64,000 nucleotides of DNA from Plectrocnemia conspersa. Taxonomy: Eukaryota; Arthropoda; Insecta; Trichoptera; Polycentropodidae. The notes beneath the pieces were generated by a model that made no database searches, was not told where the DNA came from, and saw only the letters and a program-made list of their open reading frames with translations. Shown here one piece after another: positions 24,165 through 37,500 of this stretch. How positions within the stretch are numbered: position 1 is the stretch's first letter; each line of letters opens with the position of its first letter. Made by a program: the position numbers and the translations under genes. Where the stretch lies: assembly GCA_009617715.1 (NCBI GenBank), contig VTFK01000063.1:992001-1056000 (forward strand), written 5' to 3'.

Positions 24165-24520
24165 TTTCCGAGTGATCGCCGTCGGAAAAATTGGCTATCA
24201 CGACCGCGGGCGGAGCCCCCCGGGGGCGCAGTCTCGAGTCGGAGCCCCCCTTCGGTGTGTTTTTTTCTTATTCGAAGTGGGGTGTCGTTATCGAAAGTGG
24301 CCGCCCCCTCAAAACGGCAATGTTGTGCGAAAGAAACTATTTACGACACTTTTGGGGCCAAAGTTTCTAGTTGTTAGCCACGAGTAACGGCCTTTTACGA
24401 TCTTGCTATGGGACGAGGGCCGTTATAATTTTCATTTTAATCTGGAGCGTACACATATGCGTCACATGAGTGCGACGCACTCGAGAGGGGTGGCCTTTTG
24501 CGCTTGTGTTCAACATGTAT
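24165..24520. other. CpG- and GC-rich island
   Basis: This is the most GC-rich spot in the first half of the window, including GAGCCCCCCGGGGGCGCAG at about 24212-24230. Two plus-strand frames of 71 and 76 codons cross it without recognisable motifs. TTTACGA-type motifs (Abd-B/Cdx-like) occur at about 24338 and 24396. It resembles a regulatory island or an unrecognised promoter; it is not rDNA that I can identify. Confidence 0.35.
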
Positions 24521-24639
24521 TATATTATACTAGATTTTCTAATGGTCAAATTATAAAATCCGAGCATACGCTAAAAAACGAACGATATTTTAAAATGCTA
24601 ATGTCCCCCCCCAGAGACAGACAAAAAATGTAATATTTA

Positions 24640-27165
24640 CAACAAGCGAAATTTATGAATACATGGATTTGAGAGATCTCTAGATTTTTTTACTTACAAT
24701 TAATAGCAGATGTTATTATATTGGTTATACATATCATAAAACGGAATGTTTTTATAATCATACCTAAAGAATTTTTTATATACAGGGATAAGCAGTACTC
24801 CTAAACCTTTCTCTTTTGAGACAACTGGAGAAGGTAATAGTTTTTAATTCGACATTTTAATCTGGTTAAGCTAAATCTCCAAGAGCATAAGTTGGTCCTC
24901 AATACGATTTATAGACTACGTTGATCTAGCACTGTGACAAGAACAGACACTTTTTTGTATAAATGTATACACAGACATGTCTAATAATATATTTTTTTGA
25001 TAATAAATATTGTAACCAACTAATTTTTAGTATAAAATGGCAAAAAAAAAATTCTCAGACACCTGTTAATTAGAAAATATAAATATTATCCATTTTTATC
25101 TACTACAAAATTCATACAATATATGCTGGGTTATGATTATTTTTAGTCGTGTCAACATGTGTACTTAGAAGAGCGCATTTTAAGCAGTTGGTGAAGAATA
25201 TATAATACATGAGCCGGAAATTCTGAAAGTGCCACCTAAAAACTAGGGCATGCGCTCCCAAGTATTATTTGAAGTATAACATGTAAATGCAGGAGTATTT
25301 ACCAACTTCCTAGTAAGCACAGATATCCGAGTTTTCAACAATCTGTTTTTTATCCAAATACACGCATTGTGGTCTAACCGCTAATGTCTTACTGTAAATA
25401 TTTTATTTGTACTGTGTATTGTCCTATTAAAAATAGTTTCTATTATTAAAAAAAATATCGATAATAAATTGAGAAATTCTTGCACAGTAGCTGTTAAAAA
25501 TATTTTGTCAGATATTATATATTATAATAAATATATACATTATACAAATTTATCAAAAATTTATTCGCTATTATACTCTGCAAATTCATACTTTGTAAAT
25601 TAAAGTGTAATTGAATTTCGCTGGAACAAGAACAGTAGTACGGTGGCTGTTGAAAGATTGAAGCTGAAGCTACATAGGTCTCTCGGAGGAAACGACGTTC
25701 ATAAAACGTATGCACAGTGTGGGTTAACCGAGGGACTATCACAGAATTATGTTGATTGAAATATTTGCATACAAAGGGGGGAAACTTTAGTGCGGAATAG
25801 TTAACCCACTTTGCGATTTTGATGTATAGCAGTGAGAGGCAAGAGACGTTTCGGATTGATCGAAGCTTGGAAATGTTCGATGAAAGTTATTTAAATTTGT
25901 TCAATTTAATAGAAGTACGTAGTATGAAGGGAAAGGTGGCGTAAATTACGTTTAACACAAAGTTTGGTTGAAATAGATCAGATTTGCGATGTAATGTTTT
26001 GCTTTACCCTAAAGCAAAGAGTATACGCATTTGCAGATAAAATGTAACATCTAGCAAAATTTCTGATTATTAGTGATATTTTTTTATTAACGATGTCTTT
26101 AAACTATGATTTTAAAGCACACTGTAGATAAATCATGAGTTATCGTTCTCTGCGAAAATAGTATATGACGAGATCGAGACGTTTTACAGAACATGCTTTC
26201 TAATATATGTATAACATATGCATATTTATCAAAAATTTTGTACAAAAAACAAACTATATTTAGCTCGATAACGACTTCACATACAAACATGTATATTTGA
26301 TGATTTTTTTAAAGATTATGCTGTAATGCATTTGTATATCAAAATAATTAAAACTTTTAAAGGTTTTTTTTCAGATTTTTTTTACATAAATAAATACGCT
26401 TAAAATGATATCAGATTTTAAAAAATATTTATTCCAATTTATAAGAGAAAAATATTAAATTGTAAATCGTTTTCTGAATCGTCATTTAATTTGTCAATGC
26501 TTCATGTGTTCCGCTATTTTATGACGTGAGTAATATTTTGGCAGGACACAATCACAAAATATTATTTTTAATTATAGTTATTTCTAAAATGCTTCGCGAG
26601 CCCGATAGAATTTCAACACGGGCCAAATAAATATTATTAATAAACGAGATGTTGGTTACAATAATTAACAAAATGCCTCAAAGTTTAGAGACTATAACTT
26701 TATAAAATCTTGTATCGATGATAATTTTTACGTACTTAATTACAAATTTTTAAATTTCATATATTGACAAATTATTTTTAATACTTTCAATTATATAAAA
26801 TATTCTTTATTTGCATAATTATGTATTTAAAACTTCCTAAACGCAATTAAGATGTAGATAATGTTTGTGAGCCTCGATTAAATTATCTGAAGCTCCTTAA
26901 GTATTTTCGATAAAAAGTTTTATGTTCGATTGCAGTCTTTTCTTTTAATGGGAAATTCTCTCTACTTTTTTCGATGCCTTAAATATAAAATTTGAGGTCC
27001 TTGATGTGTTTTTAACTTATTTAAATAAACTTATTTTTTTATGAGATAAATATATACGAGCCAAATATATTTATATATTAAAAATATTTTTTTCTAGACG
27101 AAAATTCATTTGAATATATTAAAAACAACTTATATTTTAAGACATTTTATATACTGCATGTACAT
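24640..27165. other. AT-rich stretch with GC-richer patches
   Basis: No recognised gene. The sequence at about 25590-25900 is GC-richer, with GTTCATAAAACG and two GTTAACC motifs, and may be regulatory. The rest is low-complexity AT-rich DNA. Confidence 0.4.
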
Positions 27166-27170
27166 TTTAA

Positions 27171-28221
27171 CCATTTAAGTGCCAAATTACGACATGTTAC
27201 AACAGTCTCTTGACAGTTTCCGCGTGCCGCATGTGTTTTAAGTTTATCTACTGAAATAAATAATTCAAATGTACGTTTTTTTTAATTTACTCAAGATAAA
27301 AAAATCAGTTCAACGACTGAAACATTTGAAAATGATGACGATTCTGAAAGTGCTGAAAATGTTATGGAATTTGAATCCGTAGATATTGAAAATATATAAA
27401 ACAAACTCATCAAAAGTGCAAAAAGCAAAGAATTTGACAGAAATACAACTTCAATGGTTCAATGAAGTTTAGGAGAATTTCAATACATATCATCAACCAA
27501 CCTTTTGAATCGCCCAGTATAAAACACTAATCGATATGCAAAGCATTTTTTTACAATAAACACATGGGATGTGTAGATGTATCTGACAAAAGATGATGAT
27601 AAAAAAACTCTAAAATATTTGAAAAAGTAACCTTAAAGATTTCTCCCGTATGATCCTAAATGCTTATATAATTTATAAAATAATGGGTAGTAAATGTATG
27701 CTATGTCTTTAATTTACATCAAGTATTATTAAAAAAATGAGCAGGAATAGTGTCAAATAAAAAATCAACCATATTAAGAGGGTTGGAAAAATTACCTTGT
27801 CATAATTTGAGAAGATGTATTGTATGCAGCTCCCAAAATAAAGAACCAATTAAAATATCTAACTTAATTTGTGTCAGATGTAAAAAGGTAGGATAGCAGA
27901 AATGTGAAGAATAGATTAAATAAACTTTATTTTTTTATGACCTAAATATTTTATTTTTATTTACAAAAAAATGTTTAGGTCATAATTTATTGTTCAACTT
28001 AGTTTTTTTTATTATTAAAAAGCGTATGATATTTTTTTATGTACTAAATATGTTCCATATTCATACATTTAACAACTGTTATGTTTTTATTTTAGTGTAT
28101 AAAAAAATATTACGATTGCTTCTCATTTAAGAAAGTTATTGCTTTTTTAATATCCCTTTTTTTAGTTAAAAAATTCTTGGCAATTCTTAGCTAATATAAA
28201 AAAGGTGTGGCACTCAAATGG
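27171..28221 (+). mobile_element. piggyBac-like transposon remnant, 1.05 kb
   Basis: It is flanked by TTAA on both sides (27167-27170 and 28222-28225). The left end CCATTTAAGTGCCA and the right end (reverse complement CCATTTGAGTGCCA) are near-identical terminal repeats. Inside, in order, are an acidic TETFENDDDSESAENVME segment (typical N-terminus), an ILNAYIIYK-type segment near 27655, and LPCHNLRRCIVCSSQNK followed by NLICVRCKK near 27795-27890. The last part is the cysteine-rich tail of piggyBac transposases. The DDD catalytic core is deleted and stops are frequent, so the element is dead. Confidence 0.85.
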
Positions 28222-28560
28222 TTAAGACATTCTATTTATTTTGCAGAACTCTTTACTATATACCGAATTAATCAAAGCTTGTTGATTTTAATTTTCAAAC
28301 ATTTTCTTTGCACAGAAAGATAAAGCAAATTAATTAATAATTAATATGCAAACTAATGATACATATCATAGCAATTTATTTAAAACAATTATTATGTTAT
28401 TTTATCATTTTATCGTATGTTTAGAGAAACTTCAATTGACATTGACTAAATTTGTTTCTGTTCCTTTTTAAAAAAAACTATTTATAAACTAAACTATGAA
28501 CATTGAATTTAGTATACATGCTTTGATGACAGTTTAAATAACCGAATTAAATATACAACA
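28222..28560. other. AT-rich stretch, nothing recognised
   Basis: Simple AT-rich sequence separating the piggyBac remnant from the TA microsatellite. Confidence 0.5.
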
Positions 28561-28564
28561 TATG

Positions 28565-28760
<196 letters not shown>

Positions 28761-29266
28761 TTATATATATACATTGTACATAAATAGGCAACATGTAAAA
28801 CATGTATACTGTTCATGGCTGTATAAAAGAGATAAAATAAACGCTAGAGTTGATCTGCGCTTCAGTTTCAATTGTGTTTAACCCTTTTATTGGATAAAAT
28901 TAACTCATATCTTTGAAAACCAAACGTATTGTTGAATATACATTATTTGTATAATTTATTTTAAGCCTAGCTGTCATGATCTGAGAGCTTATCTTATTGC
29001 GGTAATACCTATGTATTTATATACACAGAAACCTGACTTTATATATAAAGACTTTATATGCAAAAACATGTCATTTTTAGAATCCTTTCTTGTCATTGAA
29101 GAAAATATTATCTCTACTTTTATATGAGGGTTAATATGATTATTTTTGTTTACCGATCATCTGAGGCAAGGGAATAGTTTTGATCTTGTAATTGTCAAAA
29201 GATCTAATTAAATACGACACTTATACGTAAAAACATCGCATTCAAGTTATATCAGAATTTTACGAC

Positions 29267-29330
29267 TGCAGGCCGGATAATTTTGTCGAGCGATCTGGAT
29301 CCGGCCCGCAAGCCGTAGGCTTCCGACCTC
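29267..29330 (-). mobile_element. hAT-like terminal fragment
   Basis: Reverse-complemented, the block ends with GGTCGGAAGCCTACGGCTTGCGGGCCGGATCC. It resembles the common hAT terminal pattern of a GGTCGGCAAACTACGGCTCGCGGGCCGGATCC type. Only one end is visible and no target duplication was found. Confidence 0.45.
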
Positions 29331-29579
29331 TATTATGGTGATTTATTGCTCGAGTTGTTGCTTGAATTGTAGGCAATTTAGAACAAGCCAGAAATATAAT
29401 GAATGCATAACTTTTACCCATGGTTCATTTGACTATCATTTATGATATATTTTTTTATGAAATAATAATAATCAATCATCACTTATAAATTTTTAAAGAA
29501 AATATTTCGAAATACCATGTAATATATTATCAACAGCTCAATGTAATTCGTTTATACGTTTACTCCATAGCAAATTTAT

Positions 29580-30000
29580 TATCTCGCTCCTCGTGGGCTA
29601 AATCTCTTTATCTACGAAATTCCACATCAACTCCGCTTTATCGGCGCGTAACGTCCCAAATAAAGACCCTTTTGCGAGATCGTAAAAATTTAAGAATTGA
29701 AAAGATTGACTCATGAAACTGGATCTATATATGTATAGACATTTGTCGGGTATCCATGCCAAATTGAGCGTCACCAATATGCTCAATTCGCAAGAGCTTT
29801 CCATTCGGCCGGCCAATTCGGCCATATTATCGCCGCTCATTTTGCCCACCCACTCGCTTTTGGGGTGACCATACGTTCTGTGGGGACCAAGCGGACAAAA
29901 ATCGCATCGTTGTATTGTATTTATCCGGCGATATGGCCGACAAATGCGCTCTTTATGCGCAAAAACAGACCTAGAGCAGTTAATCAGGATTTTCAATGGG
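29580..30000. other. GC-richer island with a 132-codon minus-strand frame
   Basis: A minus-strand frame (29598-29996) of 132 codons is open across most of this island. Its translation begins MKILINCSRSVFAHKERICRPYR when read from the first ATG. It has no domain, signal peptide or membrane segment that I recognise. Because the whole block has raised GC content, a chance frame of this length is plausible. I favour a conserved non-coding element, with a small unknown protein or exon as the alternative. Confidence 0.35.
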
Positions 30001-30639
30001 CGATCATATTTGGTTTAATACTCGAATGAATGATATTTTATGTTTGTATTTAAGTAAAATATTAAAAACGCTGTATAACAAGATTTTAAAATAAATAAAT
30101 ATTGTAGTTTTTTAGGGTTCATGAATTTTATAATCTTAATTCTCTGCTTTTTACGTTATATTTTAAAGTTAATGTGTCCCCTAAAGATAGACTACAATGT
30201 AATAATTACAGGAACCGAAACTAATAAATACATATTAATCTAAACACATTTTTAAATTTGTTAGTTAACACTTGAGAGTGAGTTAATTTTATGTATTTTT
30301 CCAAAATTATTTTTTTACTATTTATTTATTATTGTTTATATTGCATTAATAGTCAATTATATGAAAAAAAACAATTTGTGACATCTTTTAATAAACACTT
30401 TGAGAGTATCAATTATTAATCAAAAATAAAAAAAATTGGTTAATGGAAATTTAATTATTAATCTTTTTCTCATTTGCAGATTCACATCTCAGATTTCAAA
30501 AGTTTAAATAAATAATATTAAGCAAATTAAAGATTAACACTTTTGAGAAATAGTCACAAGACAAAAAATTTAGTGAAAATATATTATGTTAACTAAAAGA
30601 AGAGATAAATTTATGCGTATTATTTTCCTTACAATTTAA

Positions 30640-31560
30640 AGAATCAACTGATGTGGTATTTGAAGATTTTTTGAAGTAATACATATGCATGAAAAGACTA
30701 AAAATACAATATATACAGTTCTTAATAATTTTATAATGTAAACAAATTGTTTTCATTAAGAAATGTTTTTCGCAATATAGATTTTATTTATTTATGCCAG
30801 GAAATTATGAATAATTATTAAAACTGCATTATTCATCAATAAGTTTTATGTTCAAAGAGACCTTATACACATCATTTTTTTAAAACTATCATTAAAATAG
30901 TTAATTCTATACGACTCTGTGCTCTTCAAAAACATATTTTTAGATAAGTAAATAAAGGTATTGATAAGGAACTTGTGTTGCACAAAAATGTTTGTTGGCT
31001 TAGCAAAACCTTAAGAGGTCCTTAAGAGGTTTCTTGAGTTAATAGAAGACATGAAAAGTTTCTTCTCTGATAGAAGTGATAGTTACCCACAATTAATGAA
31101 CGAAGAATGATTTTTTAATTCACCATTCTTAGCAGGCTTTAGCTCAAATGATAAGCTTGATGAAAACTTTTTATTAACTTAATATTTTTTTTAACAAATA
31201 TAAATAATGGAGTATTTAAGCATTGAAAAATATTTGCGGATATATCATGTTTTAATTTAACACACACTTCATGATCCATATAATAACAAATATGCAAAAA
31301 TTAAGACGTGATTCGAAGATTTTGAAAACATTGAAAATATCACACTGTTTTCTTAAAATTCCCTTTAGAAAGATATCAACATATAAAAAAAACATATAAA
31401 GTCAAAGCTCTACAAAATTTAAAGCGAATCAAAATAAACTGGAATAATAAAATCCAAAGAAATATTTTTCATCTATTAATATATAGACAAATCTGAATGG
31501 ATCAACGATCTTATTAAAAATATTTTATCTAATAGAAAAATTACTATGTTCATATTTTTT
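30640..31560 (+). mobile_element. hAT transposase remnant (ZBED5/GTF2IRD2-like type)
   Basis: The best part lies at 30981-31110: HKNVCWLSK, then KRFLELIEDMKSFFSDRSD and SYPQLMNEE. It matches the conserved hAT block with the pattern WLSRGxVLxRFxEL...FL...FPxLxDxxW. Upstream, ESTDVVFEDFLK near 30645 and further downstream RFEDFENIENITLF near 31310 fit the same transposase family, in several frames. Many stops are present. No terminal repeats were found, so the true limits are unknown. Confidence 0.65.
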
Positions 31561-31602
31561 ATTATTAATTTTTTTTATATGTTCATATTTTTTATTATTA
31601 AT
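31547..31602. repeat. Short tandem duplication of an AT-rich 26-mer
   Basis: TATGTTCATATTTTTTATTA and the next six bases occur twice, 30 bp apart. It is a small local duplication at the end of the hAT remnant. Confidence 0.75.
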
Positions 31603-31870
31603 TATATGATAATATTTTTAATTGTTATTTTTTTTATTAAAATGTTTAATAAGCACTTCTAACATATAAATATTATTATTATTTACCCTATGTATATTGG
31701 TTGATCGCGATGATTTTTTATACAAAGAAGTAGATCGCCACTACATAAAAATTGAGCTGCCTTGTTTTAGCAAAAAAGGGATATTTTTTAAATGGATAAC
31801 AATGTACTTAATAGCATATAAATGGTCTCAATTCATGTATACTACAAATTCAATCATCATATAGAAAACA

Positions 31871-32108
31871 TACGTCATTAATAAATAACACAAAAGCAGA
31901 GGTCCCAGATTGGATCTTTGAGGAACCCCCGAAGGGTTAAAATATTCTGTCGACAATCGTCCTGTCTACGATTGCTTAAATAACTCGAGAATAACCGAGT
32001 TAAATTATCTGAGCAACCGAGGTTCGACAATTTTTTTAATAATAACCTATGACAAACTTTGTCAAAGGTTTTCTCAAAATCTGCATACACGACGTCTACT
32101 TGAATTCC
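31871..32108 (-). mobile_element. Second copy of the jockey-like LINE (RT fragment)
   Basis: This fragment matches about 13045-13295 closely and in the same orientation. It covers VYADFEKTFDKVCHRLLLKKLSNLG through the PLLFV region on the minus strand. A short deletion and a frameshift lie near 31950-31965. It is truncated on both sides, so it lacks the YADD motif and the tail. Confidence 0.85.
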
Positions 32109-32109
32109 C

Positions 32110-34600
32110 GCATCGAGAGAAGTTAAATATATAAAAATATATTTTATTATCTATTTTTGAATTCCAGCGTCTTTCATTTAGGAGCGATCTATTTGAGCTG
32201 GTTTAAATATTTTAATTTTAATATTCTTAGGATTATATATTTCCTTACATTCTACGTAAAATGTTTATTGCATGGTTGGTTGTGAAGACACTGAACACAT
32301 ATTTGGTTTTTATCTTAATAAAATGTATGTTGAAATTAAATAAGTGAAGCATGCAAAATACTAATATGTGTTGGCATACTAAAATAATTCAAAGGTTGAA
32401 GCATGCGATAAACCTAGGAGCGTCGATTCAGATATTTATATATTTTACTGGAAAATAAGTAAAAATATAAATATCTTAGCGAATTCCTACAGTAGCAAAA
32501 AATATATATGACGCATACCGATAATACCTCGCACATGCCGGATTTGTGCACACGCCCAAGGATCAACGAAAAGGGTGAATAGGGATGTGAAAAAAATAAA
32601 TAAAGCGGCGAAGATCTGTCACTGCTTTCACCAGAAGGATTTGAATAGCGTTGTTCATATTTTTCCACAACGAGCAAAGGTTTGTTCTCTTCTCTCCTGA
32701 ATATCTAGGTTCTATTTGCAGTTGGTAATAAATCATAGGCTTCCATCCCGGTTGTGGAACGTAGCGAGCAGCTAATAAAGCTTCTTAAGGAATACAAAGC
32801 GGCGCTGTCGATCTTTTGTATCGTGCCAAGAATTATATCAACATTTTTAATGAAATTCCATTGAAAATGTTACAAACTTTTCAGATCGTATAGTATGCTT
32901 TTGTGCAGTTGACTAATGCCCTAGTTATGATAATTAAGTTAGTATCTCGGTTTGCTAGCATCATTTTATAATAAAATATTTATGTATTTTAAAAGTAGTA
33001 TACGTTGAAAAAATAGTAAATAAAATAAAAATGCAAAACTAAATCTGTTATGATCGATCGGAATTTTTATTATATAATAATCACAAATTCCAAGCTTCTA
33101 GTTTTTTGAGGTAAAAATTATCGACTAGTTTATTGTATTTACATTTGTCGCTACACATATTTCCTTATTCAAAATTATTTGTATCCATATTCTTTGAAGC
33201 ATATTTTGAGCTATTAATACACATACAAATCAAGAAAAATATTTTTTTAGAAACCGCATACAGTAATGTACAAAAAAATATTAGCCATAAGGTAATCTTA
33301 ATCTAAATCTAAAACCATACGTATAGGAATGCGAAAGATATTCCCGAGTTTTTCTCGTCTCGCTCTCACAGCGAAAACATCGTAACGCAGTGCCAAAAGC
33401 AGTTACTGTATCTGCACACAAGATCTTTAAGGCTTCAATCTATATAAGAGTGAGTTACTTGCACTTGGAAAGCTGCCTAATATCTCTGCGAAGCCATTTT
33501 ATTACTTTCTTTTTTTTTCGCATTATAATACCGCACCGAGAGTAACAAATGGAAAAATCCGTAAGATGAATAAAAAAAAAACCGAATGCAGTTGTTATCT
33601 GCATTTGCGCAATTTTTCTTTTAGTACTATCAATGCAATATATTTAGACAATTAAGTTCTAATGGTTAAATTGCGATAACGTACGGTATTGCCGCCATAT
33701 GTCCTTGAAGTGTTAGATAATTGAGTAGGCATACAGCGATAACCGCAATTTCGGTCCTTAATCGTGGTATTAAACTCTAAAGTTGGGGTTAATAATATAA
33801 TAAATAATTTATTGTAGCCGTACTGAAAGTTCTTAACAAGTTAGCAAATCGTTAATATTCAATTTTGATGTAATAACCCATTAATATTATATTTACGTGT
33901 ATAAGTCGCTGTGTCGATCGATATTGGAATATTTAACTGTGACAAATTGAATTATTGTATCTAAGATATTACCCCAGATTTTGTATTTAAATAAAGCTCT
34001 TTTGTAGAAATTTGTCATATTCACCCTTGGCTGTTTTGTGGAAAATATATAATATATATTTAATATATAAATATATAAGTATAAATTTCTAAAATATATA
34101 TACATTTATTATAAATTATAAAATAAATCTTGAAAAAAATCGTTTTAAGTTATTATATTATTACCGATTAAAGAGTTTAAATAAAAATGCAAGAAATGTA
34201 GTTATATAAGTTGTTATAAATAAATAATAAAATAAATACTTAGGACAATATAAAGAATGTAAAGTTTAAAATGATGAAGCATAATCCTGTTTGTGTCATT
34301 AAAAATTTTTTTTTTATAATATATATATTAATGTGCCATTTATTGCGCAGTTTCTAAGGGATGCAGGCTCTCTGGTAAGCAACATTTTGAGCTATGGTCA
34401 ATGGAAGACGCTCTAACGATTTTAATATTTAGAAGCGCGTTCAGTGGCTTAATTCTGTGACTTAGTTCTAGAGCAGTGTTTTTATTTAAAACAGAAAAAA
34501 TATATCGTGTACACCTAAATATATAAATTAGTAGAAAAATCAAATTTATGCCCAAAATTTACTATTTAATTATTCTATATGTATCTGATGGCACTGTTAG
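32110..34600. other. Mostly AT-rich, with two GC-richer patches
   Basis: No gene was recognised. GC-richer patches at about 32510-32830 and 33310-33520 have no good reading frame. A splice-donor-like CAAAGGTTTGT occurs near 32676, but there is no supporting exon. Confidence 0.4.
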
Positions 34601-35164
34601 CTTAAATCCTCTGTTTATTTGATGATTACGAACATAAAATTGTTGATTTGGGTGGCCCAGCAGACATTTATTTGGTAGCCTGATCAGTGAAGGGCAGAGC
34701 CCTGATGGCAGATCCAAAGGTGTGAAGAATTTTTGTTTTTGTCTGACTACGCTTTATTGCTTATTACTTCGTGTTAAAAAACACAATTTGGGATTAAGAT
34801 GACTCATTAAATATTTTAATTGAGACTTTATATTGACTCTCACAAATGTAAAGAACATATAAGCTCTTATGTTTATATTATAAAATTCAAGCTAGTAAGT
34901 TTTTAATTGTCTTGTTTTAATGCAAACCGTTGCCTGAGATATATTTTAAAGAATAAAAAATATTAGTTACGAAAATTTTATTTATAATATCATATTTTGA
35001 TATTCAAGTAATTTTATAAATAATTAAATAAAAAAAGAAGCAAAATATGTAGCAACCACTACGTTTAAAAGGGTCTTTGTCTTAAAACTTGCGTTATTTT
35101 CTGTGACAAAAACGATCATTCATCAACAAGGAAATAACACAATAGCATAAGTGATTTAGATCAC

Positions 35165-35420
35165 ACACCATACAAATAACACGAGTTTTGTTTTTACAGT
35201 AAATATTTTCCGTCATTGAAAGAAAATTTCTTTGTTGCGAAACGGTCACGGATGTAATAAATCACCGGATTCTCAAGATTCTCGATGCAATGCAATACGA
35301 ACTTGGATAATGGCCATCAAGCGAACGTCACTTTGAAGCTAAGAAGCATCTGCAGTTATTGACTGGACGATCGCTGCATAATTGAAATTTGTCAGCAAGC
35401 TTTGCAGCCATGTATACAAT
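35165..35420 (+). mobile_element. Second copy of the 17-kb LINE-like 5' region
   Basis: It shares with 17020-17210 the blocks TTTCTTTGTTGCGAAACGGTCACGGAT, AATAAATCACCGGAT.CTCAAGATTC, GCAATGCAA and ATCAAGCGAACGTC. The DSDEEF frame of the other copy is not preserved. Sequence to about 35720 may belong to the same element but could not be matched. Confidence 0.7.
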
Positions 35421-35849
35421 TGGGATTCTCTAAAATAATAACGGAGCTCGCAGCAATTTTAAGTCAAAAATATATTCATGCAAAAGTACCAACATTGACA
35501 TTCTGAATAAAAAAACAATATCTTTAACATATTTAGATCTTGTTGAACGGAGGTAAGAGCGGCAATTGTAAGATTATGGTTTCGGCTCACAGCTAATAAG
35601 CGATTGGTAAACCAACATTTAAATAGGTACTGAGAGCCGAGAAGAGCTCAAGAATAATTAATCACAAGTAAGTGGCGGCTTACCATGAGAACTTCTCAAG
35701 TACAGCAAAAACAACTTTTTGAACATCGCTTATGACATAATAATACAAATATCAAAAAAAGAAAAATACCTCAAAAAAACAGTGGAACAAAGATATTAAA
35801 TGTTTCATATTAAAAAGAAGAGCTTACTCCTGCGCGAGAACTCTTTATT

Positions 35850-36400
35850 GAAGTTAAACTGGTGAATTGAAATCAACCTGTCTCTTCTAACGTTAGATAG
35901 GCGACGTGCCGTATTCGGCTCGCGAGCCTCGCCCCTGTCATAATACATATACAAGCCATCCTGCAAAGATAATACGTCACTTTGATTATAAATGTTGGAA
36001 AATCCAAAAATAAAGGTAAACGGTAAGCGCGAATGCGGCACGAAGTTTCCCTTTGAATTTTCATCATTTCTGCGTGGGCTAAATGAACAAAGTTTCTCAT
36101 TGAAACGTGTGTTTTTTTTGTGCGCGCCGGTGCCGCCGTCAGACTTTTATGGGTAGCAAACGCTCGTTATTTACCCATACTTTATTTACCTTCGAACTTT
36201 TCGCCCTTAGCGTTCAATGGTTTCGCAAAGTTGCCCATGGCGATGGACCTTCGAGGGTGCGCATTTGAATTTTTAGCACAGCGGCCAAGTTCGAGACCTT
36301 TGTAACAAGTTCGCCGAAACTAGAATATAAACTTTTGACCGCAATAATTACGAAGACGGCGAACGAGAAGAAAATTTATATCCATCGCGCATAGCATTAT
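35850..36400. other. GC-rich island, left part hAT-like
   Basis: The left part ends at 35937 with a block whose reverse complement begins CAGGGGCGAGGCTCGCGAGCC, which looks like a hAT end. The rest (about 36050-36380) is CpG-rich, with GACTTTTATGGG and TTATTTACCC homeodomain-like motifs. Open frames of 60-78 codons on both strands have no recognisable content. Probably a transposon end next to a regulatory island. Confidence 0.35.
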
Positions 36401-36552
36401 ATCAGCGTTGCTAGACGGCATTAATTAAATTCGTAAAATATAAACGCAAACGTACAAGTAACATGAAGATGAACTTTTCATATAAACACACTTATTAAAA
36501 ATATTTATTTTGTAAATTAATGGCAATTAATTTTGTGTGAATACCTGGAAAG

Positions 36553-37170
36553 CAGGGCCGAGACTTGATAATTTGTCACCTAAGGCCAAATTTACGCCCA
36601 TGTGTAGTTGCTTTTACTTTTATTAAGTATAATATAAAAATGAAAATATATTACACAAATTTAGAGGCAAAATAAATTGATTGATAATAATATTAAATTT
36701 TAACGTTTTTAACCCTAAGGGGTGTGACTTCACAGCCAAGAAAAAGTCGTTTGAAGCTGATAGTAATTTATCAGTTAAAATAACATATATTACGAGTTAT
36801 TGTGATAGGAAAGGTCGTTTTCTCCGAGCGTCAAAAAGAAAGTGAATAAAATTTTTAGTTCTTCTGAATTATGTGTGTATTAAAATAATTTTCAAATGAA
36901 AAAATAAGGATTTTATTGGATTCAGGGAAAAAGACGAAAGGAAAAAGGGTTCAAAGCCGTTTTTTTAATTGCATAATCAGACATAATCTACAATTTTGGA
37001 CCGCATGCAAAAAGTTTTGAAAGTTAGAAAAATAATATTGATATACACTTTTATTTTTAATATATTTTTTTCAGCAGTTTTTCAATTCACTGACTTTACC
37101 AGTTTGGCACCCTTTTCCATCGTTCACCCGAGGCAAGTGCTTTGCTCGCCTCGCCCTTATACTAGCCCTG
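36553..37170. mobile_element. hAT-like non-autonomous element, 618 bp
   Basis: The left end is CAGGGCCGAGACTTG and the right end, reverse-complemented, is CAGGGCTAGTATAAGGGCGAG. CAGGG termini are typical of hAT elements. The 8-bp flanks CTGGAAAG and CTAAAAAA match at five positions, a possible decayed target duplication. No transposase is readable inside. Confidence 0.55.
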
Positions 37171-37500
37171 CTAAAAAATATTTATTCAAGCATAAGTCTA
37201 TGAAAAATATGTATTAGAAATTCGTCTAATTTACAATACCGGTATACAGGTATTTCTATCAACACAAAATACTATACAATTGTAGTATTTTTTAACTTCT
37301 ATCCTGAAATATCGATATATACATATGTATGTATATTCTAAGAAGAAAAAAATATTCATTCGTAGATTAAACTTTCATTAATATATTTGCAAAAGTGAAT
37401 GGCATTAAATCGGTTTGCTTTGTAGAAAATGTGCTGTGTGTTATTTTAGAATATCAATTACAAACGTAATATTTTGACAGTTATATGATGATCTAATAAA

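Noticed and set aside
24165..24520. Ribosomal RNA gene fragment or R-element in the GC-rich spot
   Set aside because: I could not match any conserved rRNA core or R1/R2 motif; only the base composition is similar.
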